A stretch of DNA of 58,134 nucleotides from an uncultured Flavobacteriales bacterium (lineage in GTDB: Bacteria; Bacteroidota; Bacteroidia; Flavobacteriales_D; Parvicellaceae). The stretch covers positions 1 through 58,134 of the forward strand of contig CAJQPO010000098.1 of NCBI GenBank assembly GCA_905480225.1, read 5' to 3'. Below the pieces are notes generated by a model. That model had not been told where the DNA came from. It saw only the letters and a list, made by a program, of their open reading frames with translations, and made no database searches. Below are positions 34,342-43,613 of the stretch, in pieces; position 1 is the first letter of the stretch, and the number at the start of each line of letters is the position of its first letter. Both the position numbers and the translations under genes were made by a program.

Positions 34342-36312
34342 CTATGCATGTGCTAGTGGCAAACGATAAAGAATTTTTCGGAAATTTCGTACAATAAACC
34401 CATCACCTTTTCTAGTAAACTCTCGTAATCGCTTCATTTCCTCATCACCCAATTTTAATATATCACTGAAGCTTGACAAGCTAAGATCATATTTCAGATT
34501 TAGATAATTTTGAATAATCTCTTGTTCTGCTCTGGAAAACGAGTTTAAACGATCGACTATTTTCTCTGATATTTTGCGAGATGCTAAAGCACAAGTCAAC
34601 AGATGACACTCCACAGTAATTCTAGAATCAGGAACTAAAATTCCATTTGTTTTTTTACTGGAATTTAAAACTAAATTCGGATCAATATATTTCACGCCGT
34701 TCTCTATAAATTGAGTACGAAGTTCAATGGTCATGGTATTCTGATTTAGCAAATTCAAAACAACCTGAGTACCATTCCTTTTCTTAATCATATCAACCTT
34801 ATTAACATACGGGTGATCGTTCAAAAAATGTATCGTCTTTGCTTGATTTTCAGCATTAATCAAAACTTCAACTCTTTCTATTGTACCAGTACTCTCTTCA
34901 TTTTGGTGCAAAAACGTATGGCGATAATTACTCAGGAAATGATTTAAATCAAAATAAATCGCAACGCGCTCATCTACCGTTTGTACGGTTAACTCAGCTA
35001 ATGCTTCTTTCCAAATACTAATTGATTTCAGCTGGTTATCTGTTATTTCACTTTGAAACGAAATCAGACCCAAGTTTTGAGAAATCGTACTTAATAAATA
35101 GTGTTTCAAATAGAAATTAACATCGATAGCCCATTTCTCCACCAAATCAATCAATCCGCTATTTTTAAGTTCAGAGTCAATTTTTTTCTTGATCGAAGTC
35201 CAATCTTGATTTTTAACTAAACCTTCATTTTGAAAAACAAAATGAAAAAAATCGAATAAAATTACATTCATGCTCGCTGAATGAGAAAAATTAAACAAAT
35301 ACAATTTGTCTTTTGCGACTCCACTCGTCCATGGCGTTAAATCGCCGTAGCAGAAGGAAAAAAGTGTTCTTGATTGCTTTAACTCTTCATGTAATCGAAT
35401 CAGAGAATCACTAAAATATTTAAAGTAGGGTATATTATCTGATTTATACGCGAGTAACAATTCAATATTATGCTTGACAGTTAAAGACATTGGCGTCTCA
35501 TTGAACTTATATTGTTTAATTGTTTTATCAATGATTTCAGTAACGAACCGGCCATGTTCTAACGAAAAGTTATCCGATGCAATTACGGGATGATTTCCTA
35601 TCGAAATATTAGCCGTTTTAGAATACTTTTCAATTCGAGGCATTATAATGGAATTGAATCCCTCTTCTCTCCAAACATCCGCCATTAATAACTGATTATG
35701 AAGTAAATTTTTTGTGTAACCATTACGACTAAAATTTACAAAACAATCCTCCGAAGCAATTTTATAATATACCGTAGGTGAAGCACCGTACTCGTGCGAA
35801 CCACTAGAATACGCATAGCTTTTCCCGACATGTTTTAAATGTGGATTACCTTGTAAATCCTTTTTCCAAAACACATGACAAGAACCATGTATAAACAATC
35901 GGTCAAGCTTCAAGAAATTGAATAATTGGTACTTAGCAAAACGTAATTTATCAGCCCGCGTATTCCTTTGATACAGTCGTGAGAAATTAAGTGTCGATTT
36001 CTTGAAAATCCATTTTACGTAATCGTTTTCATTACCTAAAATAGAAAGCGTCGTTCTACTAAAATTACTGAGTTTTATTCTACACGTAAAATCAAGAACA
36101 ACGTCATAGGTAGCCTGCACATCTGCATTATACTCGGTTTCTTTACCACTCATTATGAGTAAAACCTTTAACCCATCACTAATGGGTAAAGTGTCTCTAA
36201 GTGCTTCGTCATTAATCAAAATGACTGCTGGATCTGATACATGAACAATCTTCTTGGCGGGAAGAATTGTGGATAGCCACAAGTTAATGTCAGAATTTCG
36301 GAATTTAATCAT
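34342..36312 (-). CDS. Large protein with a degenerate APH-fold kinase domain (pseudokinase)
   Basis: A 656-residue protein without signal peptide or membrane helices. Residues about 215-395 follow the aminoglycoside-phosphotransferase fold. At the catalytic loop, where active relatives read HGDxTPWN, this protein reads YGDLTPWT. Where the metal-binding Asp-Trp is expected, it has LYLFNFSHS. The base Asp is kept but the His, Asn and metal Asp are lost, so phosphotransfer is unlikely. The C-terminal part (about 470-640) resembles the module of polysaccharide-related nucleotidyltransferase or kinase proteins (IELRTQFIENGVKYIDPNLVL, NGILVPDSRITVE). It follows the phosphorelay genes on the same strand, 182 bases downstream. 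A non-catalytic binding role in surface-glycan synthesis or signalling is a guess. Confidence 0.55.
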   Translation of the reverse strand: MIKFRNSDINLWLSTILPAKKIVHVSDPAVILINDEALRDTLPISDGLKVLLIMSGKETEYNADVQATYDVVLDFTCRIKLSNFSRTTLSILGNENDYVKWIFKKSTLNFSRLYQRNTRADKLRFAKYQLFNFLKLDRLFIHGSCHVFWKKDLQGNPHLKHVGKSYAYSSGSHEYGASPTVYYKIASEDCFVNFSRNGYTKNLLHNQLLMADVWREEGFNSIIMPRIEKYSKTANISIGNHPVIASDNFSLEHGRFVTEIIDKTIKQYKFNETPMSLTVKHNIELLLAYKSDNIPYFKYFSDSLIRLHEELKQSRTLFSFCYGDLTPWTSGVAKDKLYLFNFSHSASMNVILFDFFHFVFQNEGLVKNQDWTSIKKKIDSELKNSGLIDLVEKWAIDVNFYLKHYLLSTISQNLGLISFQSEITDNQLKSISIWKEALAELTVQTVDERVAIYFDLNHFLSNYRHTFLHQNEESTGTIERVEVLINAENQAKTIHFLNDHPYVNKVDMIKKRNGTQVVLNLLNQNTMTIELRTQFIENGVKYIDPNLVLNSSKKTNGILVPDSRITVECHLLTCALASRKISEKIVDRLNSFSRAEQEIIQNYLNLKYDLSLSSFSDILKLGDEEMKRLREFTRKGDGFIVRNFRKILYRLPLAHA

Positions 36313-36494
36313 GGTTTAATCGTTTCGGATAGCAAGGCCTAATTCATGCCATCGACATAAACACCTGAAAAACAGCAAGATGATATATTCTCATTATGCG
36401 ACTTTTTCCGCTAAACGGAATACTATTCCCATTTTGAGATAAAAACTACGCGAAAATTACATGAAATATTACAAGGAACGAATTACCAAATAAA

Positions 36495-36866
36495 TTACTT
36501 AATGGAGGATACAACCAATTCATTGATTGCCTCTAATGCGTCTTCAGAAAATACAACACGCCTAATCGGTCCACTAGAGACTTCACCTTTATGATGGGCG
36601 CAACTATTAGCTGGAGAAAAATGAAAAACAGGAACATCCATTTCAAAATTATTAATCCGCTCTAAAAACAACCTATAGAGGTCTTGCTTTTGGGAATAAT
36701 ATTCATCTAGAATGACAATATCTGGACACATGTCCATGGTGGCATCAAATGATTTTGGCGAGCTATCAAAATTCTTGAAAATGACCTTCTTCAGATCAAA
36801 ATAAGCGTTCCAAAATGAATCATCTTTCACTTCAGAGCTAATAATAGCCATTTTAGTACGTTTCAC
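36495..36866 (-). CDS. Single-domain receiver-like protein (degenerate)
   Basis: A 123-residue protein with the fold order of a CheY-like receiver. Asp54 in DIVILDEYY sits at the phosphoacceptor position. The acidic pair near the N-terminus is poorly placed, and the conserved Lys-Pro near the end is missing (VFSEDALEA instead). It starts at GTG 36866, or ATG 36851. A TAATTTTG box lies 24 bases upstream. It follows the Hpt gene, so it may accept phosphate from it, or be a non-phosphorylated adaptor. Confidence 0.6.
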   Translation of the reverse strand: MKRTKMAIISSEVKDDSFWNAYFDLKKVIFKNFDSSPKSFDATMDMCPDIVILDEYYSQKQDLYRLFLERINNFEMDVPVFHFSPANSCAHHKGEVSSGPIRRVVFSEDALEAINELVVSSIK

Positions 36867-36889
36867 GGAGGCATTTTAAAAAGGTACCG

Positions 36890-36897
36890 CAAAATTA
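36890..36897 (-). promoter_or_regulatory. Putative -7 box for the receiver-like gene
   Basis: TAATTTTG on the minus strand matches TAnnTTTG exactly and would start transcription near 36884. No clear -33 box was found. It suggests that the degenerate receiver has a transcript separate from the Hpt and kinase genes. Confidence 0.4.
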
Positions 36898-36978
36898 GAA
36901 CCAAGGATGTAATCTGCTAGTTATCAGCAACATAAATCAAAAGTGATTCGGTATTATTCCCACCAAGAAAAATAGATT

Positions 36979-37308
36979 CTATTCCTGGGACAAATCCGCC
37001 TCAATCTGATCCACAGAAGCACGCAAATCGGCAGCAAATTGCTCCACAGACGACACCTCATTAACATCACTCATTGTCTCCAACTTTCTAACTCCCTCAC
37101 TTAAGGCCGGAGCAACAGTATCTACAGATGGCTTAATCTTATGAGCTGTTCGATTAATTGCAATTATGTCAGCAGAAGTCATGGCCTTTTCCATATCAAC
37201 TATCGCATCTCGACAGGAGTTCACAAAAGTTTCGAGCATCAATTTAATAAAGGAGGTATCTCCTTCCGCCATAGCCTCTAAACCACTTTTAGTATATAAT
37301 TTTCGCAT
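36979..37308 (-). CDS. Histidine phosphotransfer (Hpt) protein
   Basis: A 109-residue four-helix protein. The phosphorylated His56 lies in AHKIKPS, the classic HKxKP motif. It should carry phosphate from the hybrid kinase's receiver (Asp621) to a response regulator. It is 37 bases downstream of the kinase gene on the same strand, so it is likely the dedicated relay partner. Confidence 0.88.
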   Translation of the reverse strand: MRKLYTKSGLEAMAEGDTSFIKLMLETFVNSCRDAIVDMEKAMTSADIIAINRTAHKIKPSVDTVAPALSEGVRKLETMSDVNEVSSVEQFAADLRASVDQIEADLSQE

Positions 37309-37345
37309 ACCTACTACAACCTAAACACCTTTCCTTATACTCCAT

Positions 37346-39415
37346 TCACTTACATAAGTTCGCAGAAATAACTTCATACAACTGATTGGGTGAATACGGC
37401 TTACTCAAATAACCTTGCATTCCCGCATCAAGACATTTCTGACCATCTCCTTTAATTGCATTAGCAGTTAATGCAATGATGGGAACTGCTAATTTAAGCT
37501 CATTCCTAATCACACCAGTCGCTTCAAGACCATCCATTTCAGGCATCATGATATCCATTAACACAACCGCATATTCATTGGCCTCTAACTGAACTATAGC
37601 CTCTTTACCGTCTACCGCTTCATCAACTACAAACTTCTTCCGCTCCAAGATTGCCCGAGCCATCATTCTATTCATCTCGTTATCATCAACAAGCAGTATC
37701 TTTATACCTTCTTCAAAATCAAAATCCAGCTCCACAATCGCCTTCTTCTTCTGCTCTACTTCTATATATACTGGCAAGTTCATTGAAAGTCGGAATGTAG
37801 ACCCTTGATCCATTTTACTTTTCAATAACTCAAGCGTCCCCCCCATAGCTTCGGCTAATTGTCGTGCAATAGACAAACCTAAACCGGTACCTCCATACTT
37901 TCTTGCTGTACCAATATCAGTCTGAGAAAAACTCTTGAAAAGATCTTTTATTTTATTTTCAGCAATACCAATTCCAGTATCGGTAAAATCAATAATAAGC
38001 AGCTGACTTGCTTTATTTTCTTTAGCTACAGATATTTCAACCAATAGGCCTCCATTCTCGGTGAATTTGATAGCATTGGTGCATAAATTTAGAATTACTT
38101 GGTACAACCTAAATGGGTCTCCAAGATAACATTCAGCCATCTTGTCATCTACTTTTATGTCGAAATAAACACCTTTAGACTCAGCACTATACAAAAGTGC
38201 TGATTTGGTTTGATCAAGAATGGTTTCTATATTGAATGGAATTGAATCTACCTCAAGTTTACCCGCTTCCAATTTTGAAAAATCTAAAATATCATTAATG
38301 ATATTCAATAAATGATCCGATGATTTTTTAATTGAATCAATGTACTTCAATTGAGTCTCATCCAAAGAAGTATCTCTAAGAAGATAATTTAAACCAACAA
38401 TCCCATTCAATGGGGTACGCATCTCATGACTCATTCTTGCCAAAAATTCCTCTTTTATGGCTGCATTTTGCTCTGCTGTCAATTTTGACTCCATCAAGTC
38501 TTGCTCCATGATTTTTCTATCCGTAATATCAACATGAATACCAATTGAGCCAATAATTTCATTATCCTCATTGAAAACGGGCGTCCCCGAAACGAGAACC
38601 CAAGCATAATCACCATTCTTCTTAATTATTTTAACTTCATATACACTTGACTTACCCTCTCTTCTTTTGGCAATTTCATGCTCAAAGTCAACTTCAGAAT
38701 CACCAAATATCAGTACCTCTGAAGCGACAAGACCAATCAATTCATTCGATCCATAACCCGTCATTTCAGAAAACTTTGGATAAACCTTTGTAATCCTGTC
38801 ATCGAGATCCACCTCTAACAACCCCAGTTCTATATTTTCGATAATCTTTTGGTACTTCTCATCACTTCGAACAACGTATTCTTGTAATTTAACTTTCTCA
38901 GAAACATCTGTTATCTGAACAAGCCGAACCTTTCTAGTACCATAAGGAATAGTACATGCCTGAATGTCAACAATAATATTCTCGCCATCTTTTGTAATAT
39001 GATCCCACTCCCTCGACGCTTCAAACTCCGAATCATTAATGATGTTATCTACATCTTTTTCTAGAGAATCCCACTGATTCTTTGGATGCAAATCATGAAT
39101 TTTCAGTTTTACAAATTCACTTCTTGAATAACCATACTTTTCAATAGCCGTTTGGTTAACGTCAAGAATGCGATAAGTACTGGGATTATATATCAATAAG
39201 GCAAGCGGATTGTTGTCATACAACATTTTAAAATAATCCTCTTTCTGCTGAGTATGGTGATCTTGCGTCTGTTCATTGAGCTTCTCCAGATCAAATAAAC
39301 GTAAAGTACGCTCTTTTAAGTCTGTTGTTTTCCTTTTGAGCTTTTCTTCCAGGTCCCTTCGAGCAAGGTTTTCCTTTAAATACCGTTCCTTCCAGATATT
39401 CGCCTCATCATTCAT
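37346..39415 (-). CDS. Hybrid sensor histidine kinase (coiled coil-PAS-PAS-HisKA-HATPase-receiver)
   Basis: A 689-residue soluble kinase. A coiled coil at 1-60 is followed by two PAS domains (about 62-175 and 185-300, with DITDRKIMEQDL at the end of the second). The phosphorylated His330 is in MSHEMRTPLNG. The ATPase has the N-box LCTNAIKFTENG and G-box GTGLGLSIAR. A receiver with Asp621 (LMDIMMPEMDG) and the conserved Lys (LSKPYSP) ends the protein. No membrane helix is seen, so the signal is probably intracellular. It lies 12 bases after the sigma-54 regulator gene, giving a His-Asp-His-Asp relay order with Hpt. Confidence 0.95.
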   Translation of the reverse strand: MNDEANIWKERYLKENLARRDLEEKLKRKTTDLKERTLRLFDLEKLNEQTQDHHTQQKEDYFKMLYDNNPLALLIYNPSTYRILDVNQTAIEKYGYSRSEFVKLKIHDLHPKNQWDSLEKDVDNIINDSEFEASREWDHITKDGENIIVDIQACTIPYGTRKVRLVQITDVSEKVKLQEYVVRSDEKYQKIIENIELGLLEVDLDDRITKVYPKFSEMTGYGSNELIGLVASEVLIFGDSEVDFEHEIAKRREGKSSVYEVKIIKKNGDYAWVLVSGTPVFNEDNEIIGSIGIHVDITDRKIMEQDLMESKLTAEQNAAIKEEFLARMSHEMRTPLNGIVGLNYLLRDTSLDETQLKYIDSIKKSSDHLLNIINDILDFSKLEAGKLEVDSIPFNIETILDQTKSALLYSAESKGVYFDIKVDDKMAECYLGDPFRLYQVILNLCTNAIKFTENGGLLVEISVAKENKASQLLIIDFTDTGIGIAENKIKDLFKSFSQTDIGTARKYGGTGLGLSIARQLAEAMGGTLELLKSKMDQGSTFRLSMNLPVYIEVEQKKKAIVELDFDFEEGIKILLVDDNEMNRMMARAILERKKFVVDEAVDGKEAIVQLEANEYAVVLMDIMMPEMDGLEATGVIRNELKLAVPIIALTANAIKGDGQKCLDAGMQGYLSKPYSPNQLYEVISANLCK

Positions 39416-39427
39416 ATGTGACGAAAT

Positions 39428-40774
39428 TTAGTAAGCTGGTTGTTTTTCTTCCTTAAGCATTCTGTAAATAGTGGATTTACCAACATCCAATTTAGCAGCC
39501 ACTTTCAAGACATTATTGTCATACTGTTTTAGATAAATTTTGATTATCTGATTGTTATACTCTCTTAAAGTGAGTTCCTGATTTAGAACATCCTCAACTT
39601 CATTAGAAGAAGTTGCATGAAAATTAATTTCATCAGCCGTTATAAGACCATCCTCACAAATGGCACAAGCCAGCTCAACTAAAGCTTTCAACTCTCTAAT
39701 ATTACCCGGGAAATTATACGATAGCAGTTTATCTTGTGCATCTTGATTAAGCTCTATTTTACCCATACCGTTTAACTTACTAAAATCTGCAATAAAATGT
39801 TTAGCAAGAATTAAAATGTCTTCCTTTCGATTTCTAAGGGGAGGTAAATCAATTGGCAATCCAATCAATCGATAATATAAATCTTCTCTAAAATTTCCTT
39901 TACGAACCTCATCTAACAAATTCTTGTGGGTAGCACAAATTATCCTGATGTCTAGCTTGACGGGATTATTATCTCCAATTCTAACCAACTCCCTCTCTTG
40001 TATTACCCGTAGCAATTTTGCCTGCAGAGAAAAGTCCATCTCTCCTATTTCATCTAAAAAGATAGTACCCTTATTGGCTTCTTCAAATTTACCAATCCTT
40101 CTTGCTCCAGCACCCGTAAAAGCTCCTTTTTCATGACCAAATAATTCGCTCTCCAGCAGCTCAGAAGGAATTGCAGAAACATTCACTGCCACAAACTTTT
40201 TCTTCTTTCGATCCGAATTATAATGTATTGCCTTTGCAACCAGCTCTTTACCTGTACCTGTTTCACCGGTAACTGAGACATTTATCGCCGTTCTACAAGC
40301 TTTCTCCATCAGTTTATAAATACCCTTCAGAACAGCACTGTTTCCTTTTATATAATTTGAAAAAGCGTATTTACTAGTGACTTCATCCTCTAGTTCTTCA
40401 ATTCGTTCTTTCAGTTGACGTTTCTCCCGAATTAAGTTGATCGAATTCCAAAGACGGTCTTTCGCATCCTCATCTTTAACAATGTAATCGAAAGCCCCGT
40501 TTTTCAAAAGGCCTATTGCCGTACTTACATCTTCTTGTGCTGATACTACAACTACGTCCGCACTTGATCTTTCTGATTTTAATTTATTCAACAATACAGT
40601 ACCCTCCATATCTGGAAGACCATAATCCATCACAACAACGTCGCAACGCAATTTGTCGGCAAAAAAATCTGCGGCATTTTCATAAACTTTGGCATCAACG
40701 TCAGGATTTAGATTAACATGGTATTTAATCATTTCCGCATACCACTTATCATCCTCAATTATAGCAATATTCAT
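39428..40774 (-). CDS. Sigma-54-dependent response regulator (NtrC family)
   Basis: A 448-residue activator. The receiver (1-120) has Asp50 in VVVMDYGLP. The AAA+ domain has Walker A GETGTGKE, the sigma-54 contact loop GAFTGA and Walker B GTIFLDEIGEM. A Fis-type helix-turn-helix is near the end (VAAKLDVGKSTIYRML). The frame extends 31 residues further to 40867, but those residues are not receiver-like; MNIAIIEDD at 40774 is the start. It probably takes phosphate from the following hybrid kinase/Hpt relay. Confidence 0.95.
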   Translation of the reverse strand: MNIAIIEDDKWYAEMIKYHVNLNPDVDAKVYENAADFFADKLRCDVVVMDYGLPDMEGTVLLNKLKSERSSADVVVVSAQEDVSTAIGLLKNGAFDYIVKDEDAKDRLWNSINLIREKRQLKERIEELEDEVTSKYAFSNYIKGNSAVLKGIYKLMEKACRTAINVSVTGETGTGKELVAKAIHYNSDRKKKKFVAVNVSAIPSELLESELFGHEKGAFTGAGARRIGKFEEANKGTIFLDEIGEMDFSLQAKLLRVIQERELVRIGDNNPVKLDIRIICATHKNLLDEVRKGNFREDLYYRLIGLPIDLPPLRNRKEDILILAKHFIADFSKLNGMGKIELNQDAQDKLLSYNFPGNIRELKALVELACAICEDGLITADEINFHATSSNEVEDVLNQELTLREYNNQIIKIYLKQYDNNVLKVAAKLDVGKSTIYRMLKEEKQPAY

Positions 40775-41132
40775 ACAGGTTATATTATTGGCGTTGTCCC
40801 AATTTAGGAATAATAAACTATTAAAAAAACAAAAACAGTACCAAATTTCATAAAAATTTTGTTGCATCCCTATGAAAATAGACTATCAAAACCCAGAACC
40901 TTTATGATTTTTAGCGTAACTACCTAAAAAATAGCAACTTAATTATAAATGTCACGCTATTAATTTATTCTTCTAATAAGGCGAAAAAGCTTTCAAAAAC
41001 TTAATGTTCGGACATGTGTATATTCCTATAATGGGACGGTTCCTTTTTCGGGAATAAGAATAAAAAAAATGAGCAGAGCCTATTGCTGGTTTTGATTAAA
41101 AGAAAATAACACTTAAGGGTTATGCCTAGATT
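40775..41132. other. Intergenic region upstream of the phosphorelay operon
   Basis: About 358 bases with no gene. It holds a near-perfect 18-bp palindrome (ATAACACTTAAGGGTTAT, 41106-41123, one mismatched pair) just after the ruvX stop. A TATTCC/GGAATA inverted repeat lies around 41020-41057. No clear -7 box for the regulator gene was seen. Confidence 0.35.
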
Positions 41133-41558
41133 TTAGCGAAAACCATTCTCTCGCTGAATCAAATAATCTTGTAAAATAATCGTAGCGCTTATTTCGTCAA
41201 TCAACTTCTTATCCGCACGTTTCTTTTTACTCAGCCCAGACGCTAACATTGACTTTTGAGCAATTTTAGATGTGTATCTTTCATCTATACACTCCGTTTT
41301 AATTCCGGGAAATTCTCTCCCTAAATGAATTCCAAAATTTTTAACTGCTTGTGTTGAATTAGTTGCAGAATTACTCAAGCGTTTAGGCTCACCAATTACA
41401 AAAATGTCAATGGCATAACGAGTATTGTAATCCTTCAAGTATTTTATAACCTCTGCTGAATGAACAGTAGCTAAGCCAAAAGCAAATAATTGTTGGTCGT
41501 CAGTAACGGCCAATCCTACTTTTTTGGTTCCATAATCGATTGCAACAATTCTTCCCAT
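41133..41558 (-). CDS. ruvX: RuvX/YqgF-family Holliday-junction resolvase-like protein
   Basis: A 141-residue RNase H-fold nuclease. The metal-binding motifs are AIDYGTKKVGLAV at the N-terminus, DERYTS in the middle and DEISATIILQDYL near the end. The length is normal. Relatives act in 16S rRNA 5' processing and possibly DNA repair. A TAGCTTTG box ends six bases before the ATG. Confidence 0.94.
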   Translation of the reverse strand: MGRIVAIDYGTKKVGLAVTDDQQLFAFGLATVHSAEVIKYLKDYNTRYAIDIFVIGEPKRLSNSATNSTQAVKNFGIHLGREFPGIKTECIDERYTSKIAQKSMLASGLSKKKRADKKLIDEISATIILQDYLIQRENGFR

Positions 41559-41564
41559 CGTTCA

Positions 41565-41572
41565 CAAAGCTA
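41565..41572 (-). promoter_or_regulatory. Putative -7 box upstream of ruvX
   Basis: TAGCTTTG on the minus strand matches TAnnTTTG exactly, with its last base seven positions from the A of the ATG at 41558. Transcription should therefore begin at or beside the start codon. An ATTG 23 bases further up is a weak -33 candidate. Confidence 0.5.
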
Positions 41573-41623
41573 AGGAATCATAGAAATTATTAAAACAATA
41601 ACCGATTATGGAAAATTGAAATC

Positions 41624-41631
41624 TATATTTG
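41624..41631 (+). promoter_or_regulatory. Putative -7 box of dapD
   Basis: TATATTTG is an exact TAnnTTTG match, 28 bases before the dapD ATG. It is back to back with the ruvX promoter, about 50 bases apart. Confidence 0.55.
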
Positions 41632-41659
41632 CATTACCCATTTAATTAAATTTTCAATT

Positions 41660-42466
41660 ATGAGAGAGGTAATCGAACAGGCATGGGAAGATCGGAGCAT
41701 GTTGCAAGATTCAACGGTACAAGCTACCATACGGAAAGTAATTGAGGAAATAGACAAAGGCCGACTTCGTGTTGCTCAGCCAGACGGCGACAACTGGGTT
41801 GTAAATGAATGGATTAAAAAAGCCGTTGTACTATACTTCCCAATCCAAAAAATGGAAACGATGGAAGCCGGACCACTGGAATGGCACGACAAAATGAAGC
41901 TGAAAAATAATTTTGCTGAACTCGGCATTAGGGTTGTTCCACATGCAGTTGCAAGATATGGTGCCTATCTGGCTTCCGGCGTTATCATGATGCCTTCGTA
42001 TGTAAATATTGGCGCATACGTTGATTCAGGAACAATGATTGACACTTGGGCTACAGTTGGCTCTTGCGCCCAAATTGGTAAAAATGTACACCTAAGTGGT
42101 GGAGTCGGAATTGGAGGCGTACTAGAACCTTTACAGGCTGCTCCCGTAATCATCGAGGACAATGCCTTTGTTGGATCACGATGCATTGTTGTGGAAGGTG
42201 CAAGAATTGGAGCAGCAGCTGTACTTGGCGCAAATGTAGTCATCACAAAATCCACAAAAATCATTGACGTCACCTCGGAAAAACCCACAGAATACAGAGG
42301 CTACGTACCCCCAAGAAAAGTAGTTATTCCGGGTTCATATCCCAAAACCTTTAAAGCAGGAACTTACCAGGTGCCTTGCGCACTAATTATTGGTGAAAGA
42401 AAACCAAGCACAGATTTAAAAACATCATTAAACGAAGCACTGAGAGAATATGATCTTGCCACATAA
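41660..42466 (+). CDS. dapD: 2,3,4,5-tetrahydropyridine-2,6-dicarboxylate N-succinyltransferase
   Basis: A 268-residue trimeric enzyme of the succinylase route to diaminopimelate and lysine. An N-terminal helical domain (1-100) is followed by a left-handed beta helix of hexapeptide repeats (GAYVDSGTMIDTWATVGSCA, then VHLSGGVGIGGVLEP and further turns). The short C-terminal strand region follows. Length and sequence match DapD closely. It is transcribed from its own promoter. Confidence 0.97.
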   Translation: MREVIEQAWEDRSMLQDSTVQATIRKVIEEIDKGRLRVAQPDGDNWVVNEWIKKAVVLYFPIQKMETMEAGPLEWHDKMKLKNNFAELGIRVVPHAVARYGAYLASGVIMMPSYVNIGAYVDSGTMIDTWATVGSCAQIGKNVHLSGGVGIGGVLEPLQAAPVIIEDNAFVGSRCIVVEGARIGAAAVLGANVVITKSTKIIDVTSEKPTEYRGYVPPRKVVIPGSYPKTFKAGTYQVPCALIIGERKPSTDLKTSLNEALREYDLAT

Positions 42467-42497
42467 CTTCAAAAATTTATCATTGAATTTTCATTAA

Positions 42498-43613
42498 ATG
42501 CGAATCGGATTTGACGCAAAGCGTGCATATCACAATAATACAGGACTGGGCAACTACAGTAGAGACCTCATAAAAGGGCTTGCTGATAATTACCGAGAAG
42601 ATGAATATATTTTATTTACTCCAAAACATTCCAACAATCCCCGCATTGCTTTTACCAATTACTTTCCTAACATTTCGTCAAGGTTACCAAAAAGCTTTTT
42701 AGACAAACGTTTTAAAAGCTACTGGAGAACGATGAACATGGAAAAAGACCTAATCTTAAATAAAATCGATCTATTTCATGGCTTAAGTCAAGAAATTCCT
42801 AGAAGAAGAAATCATAAAATAAAATACGTTGTAACGATTCATGATCTCATTTTTCTACGGTTTCCTGAAACTTACAAAAGAGTGGATAGAATAATCTATA
42901 ACAAAAAGTTTAAATACGCCTCTGATAATTCAGATAAGATTATTGCCATTTCAAAGCAAACGAAATCTGATCTTATAGACTTTTACAATATTGATCCCGA
43001 GAAAATAAAAGTAGTTTATCAAAGCTGTCACGAACAATTTAAGGAAATTCTCCCGCAAGATGAAGGCATTGCCATTAGAGAAAAATACCAATTGCCCAGT
43101 AATTACCTACTGAGCGTTGGGACAATCGAAAAACGAAAAAATTTAGTTGCACTTCTTGAGGCAGCATCTAACATTGACATTCCAATCGTTGTAATAGGAA
43201 ACCGTACGGCCTATTTTCAAGAAGTCAGCCAAAAAGTTGCTCAATTAAATATGAAAAAGCGAGTTATATTCCTGAGCAACATTCCTTTTAAAGATTTACC
43301 AGGCATATATCAAGGAGCTCAAGCTTTCTGTTATCCTTCCGTTTTTGAAGGTTTTGGTATTCCCATTATTGAAGCGTTGTATTCTAAGATACCGGTAATT
43401 ACAACCAAAGGAGGTGTTTTTGCGGAAACAGGTGGAGCAAACTCAATTTATGTAGACCCCTACAACAAAGAAGAATTTGAAAATCAAATTAACCAAGTGC
43501 TTTCTTCAGACCAATCGCAACGTGTGAAAAAAGGCTATGATTTTGTCAAAAAGTTCTCAACAGAAAATCATGTTAAAGAAATTAAATCCATCTATAACGA
43601 GCTACTTAAATGA
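42498..43613 (+). CDS. GT4 family glycosyltransferase
   Basis: A 371-residue GT-B enzyme. The N-terminal domain begins RIGFDAKRAYHNNTGLGNYSR and contains VVTIHDLIFLRFPE. The donor-binding domain has SVGTIEKRKN and the E-x7-E type loop PSVFEGFGIPIIEAL. Such enzymes usually transfer mannose or glucose residues in surface polysaccharide synthesis. It is coupled to the tsaC gene by ATGA overlap and follows dapD by 31 bases. Confidence 0.93.
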   Translation: MRIGFDAKRAYHNNTGLGNYSRDLIKGLADNYREDEYILFTPKHSNNPRIAFTNYFPNISSRLPKSFLDKRFKSYWRTMNMEKDLILNKIDLFHGLSQEIPRRRNHKIKYVVTIHDLIFLRFPETYKRVDRIIYNKKFKYASDNSDKIIAISKQTKSDLIDFYNIDPEKIKVVYQSCHEQFKEILPQDEGIAIREKYQLPSNYLLSVGTIEKRKNLVALLEAASNIDIPIVVIGNRTAYFQEVSQKVAQLNMKKRVIFLSNIPFKDLPGIYQGAQAFCYPSVFEGFGIPIIEALYSKIPVITTKGGVFAETGGANSIYVDPYNKEEFENQINQVLSSDQSQRVKKGYDFVKKFSTENHVKEIKSIYNELLK

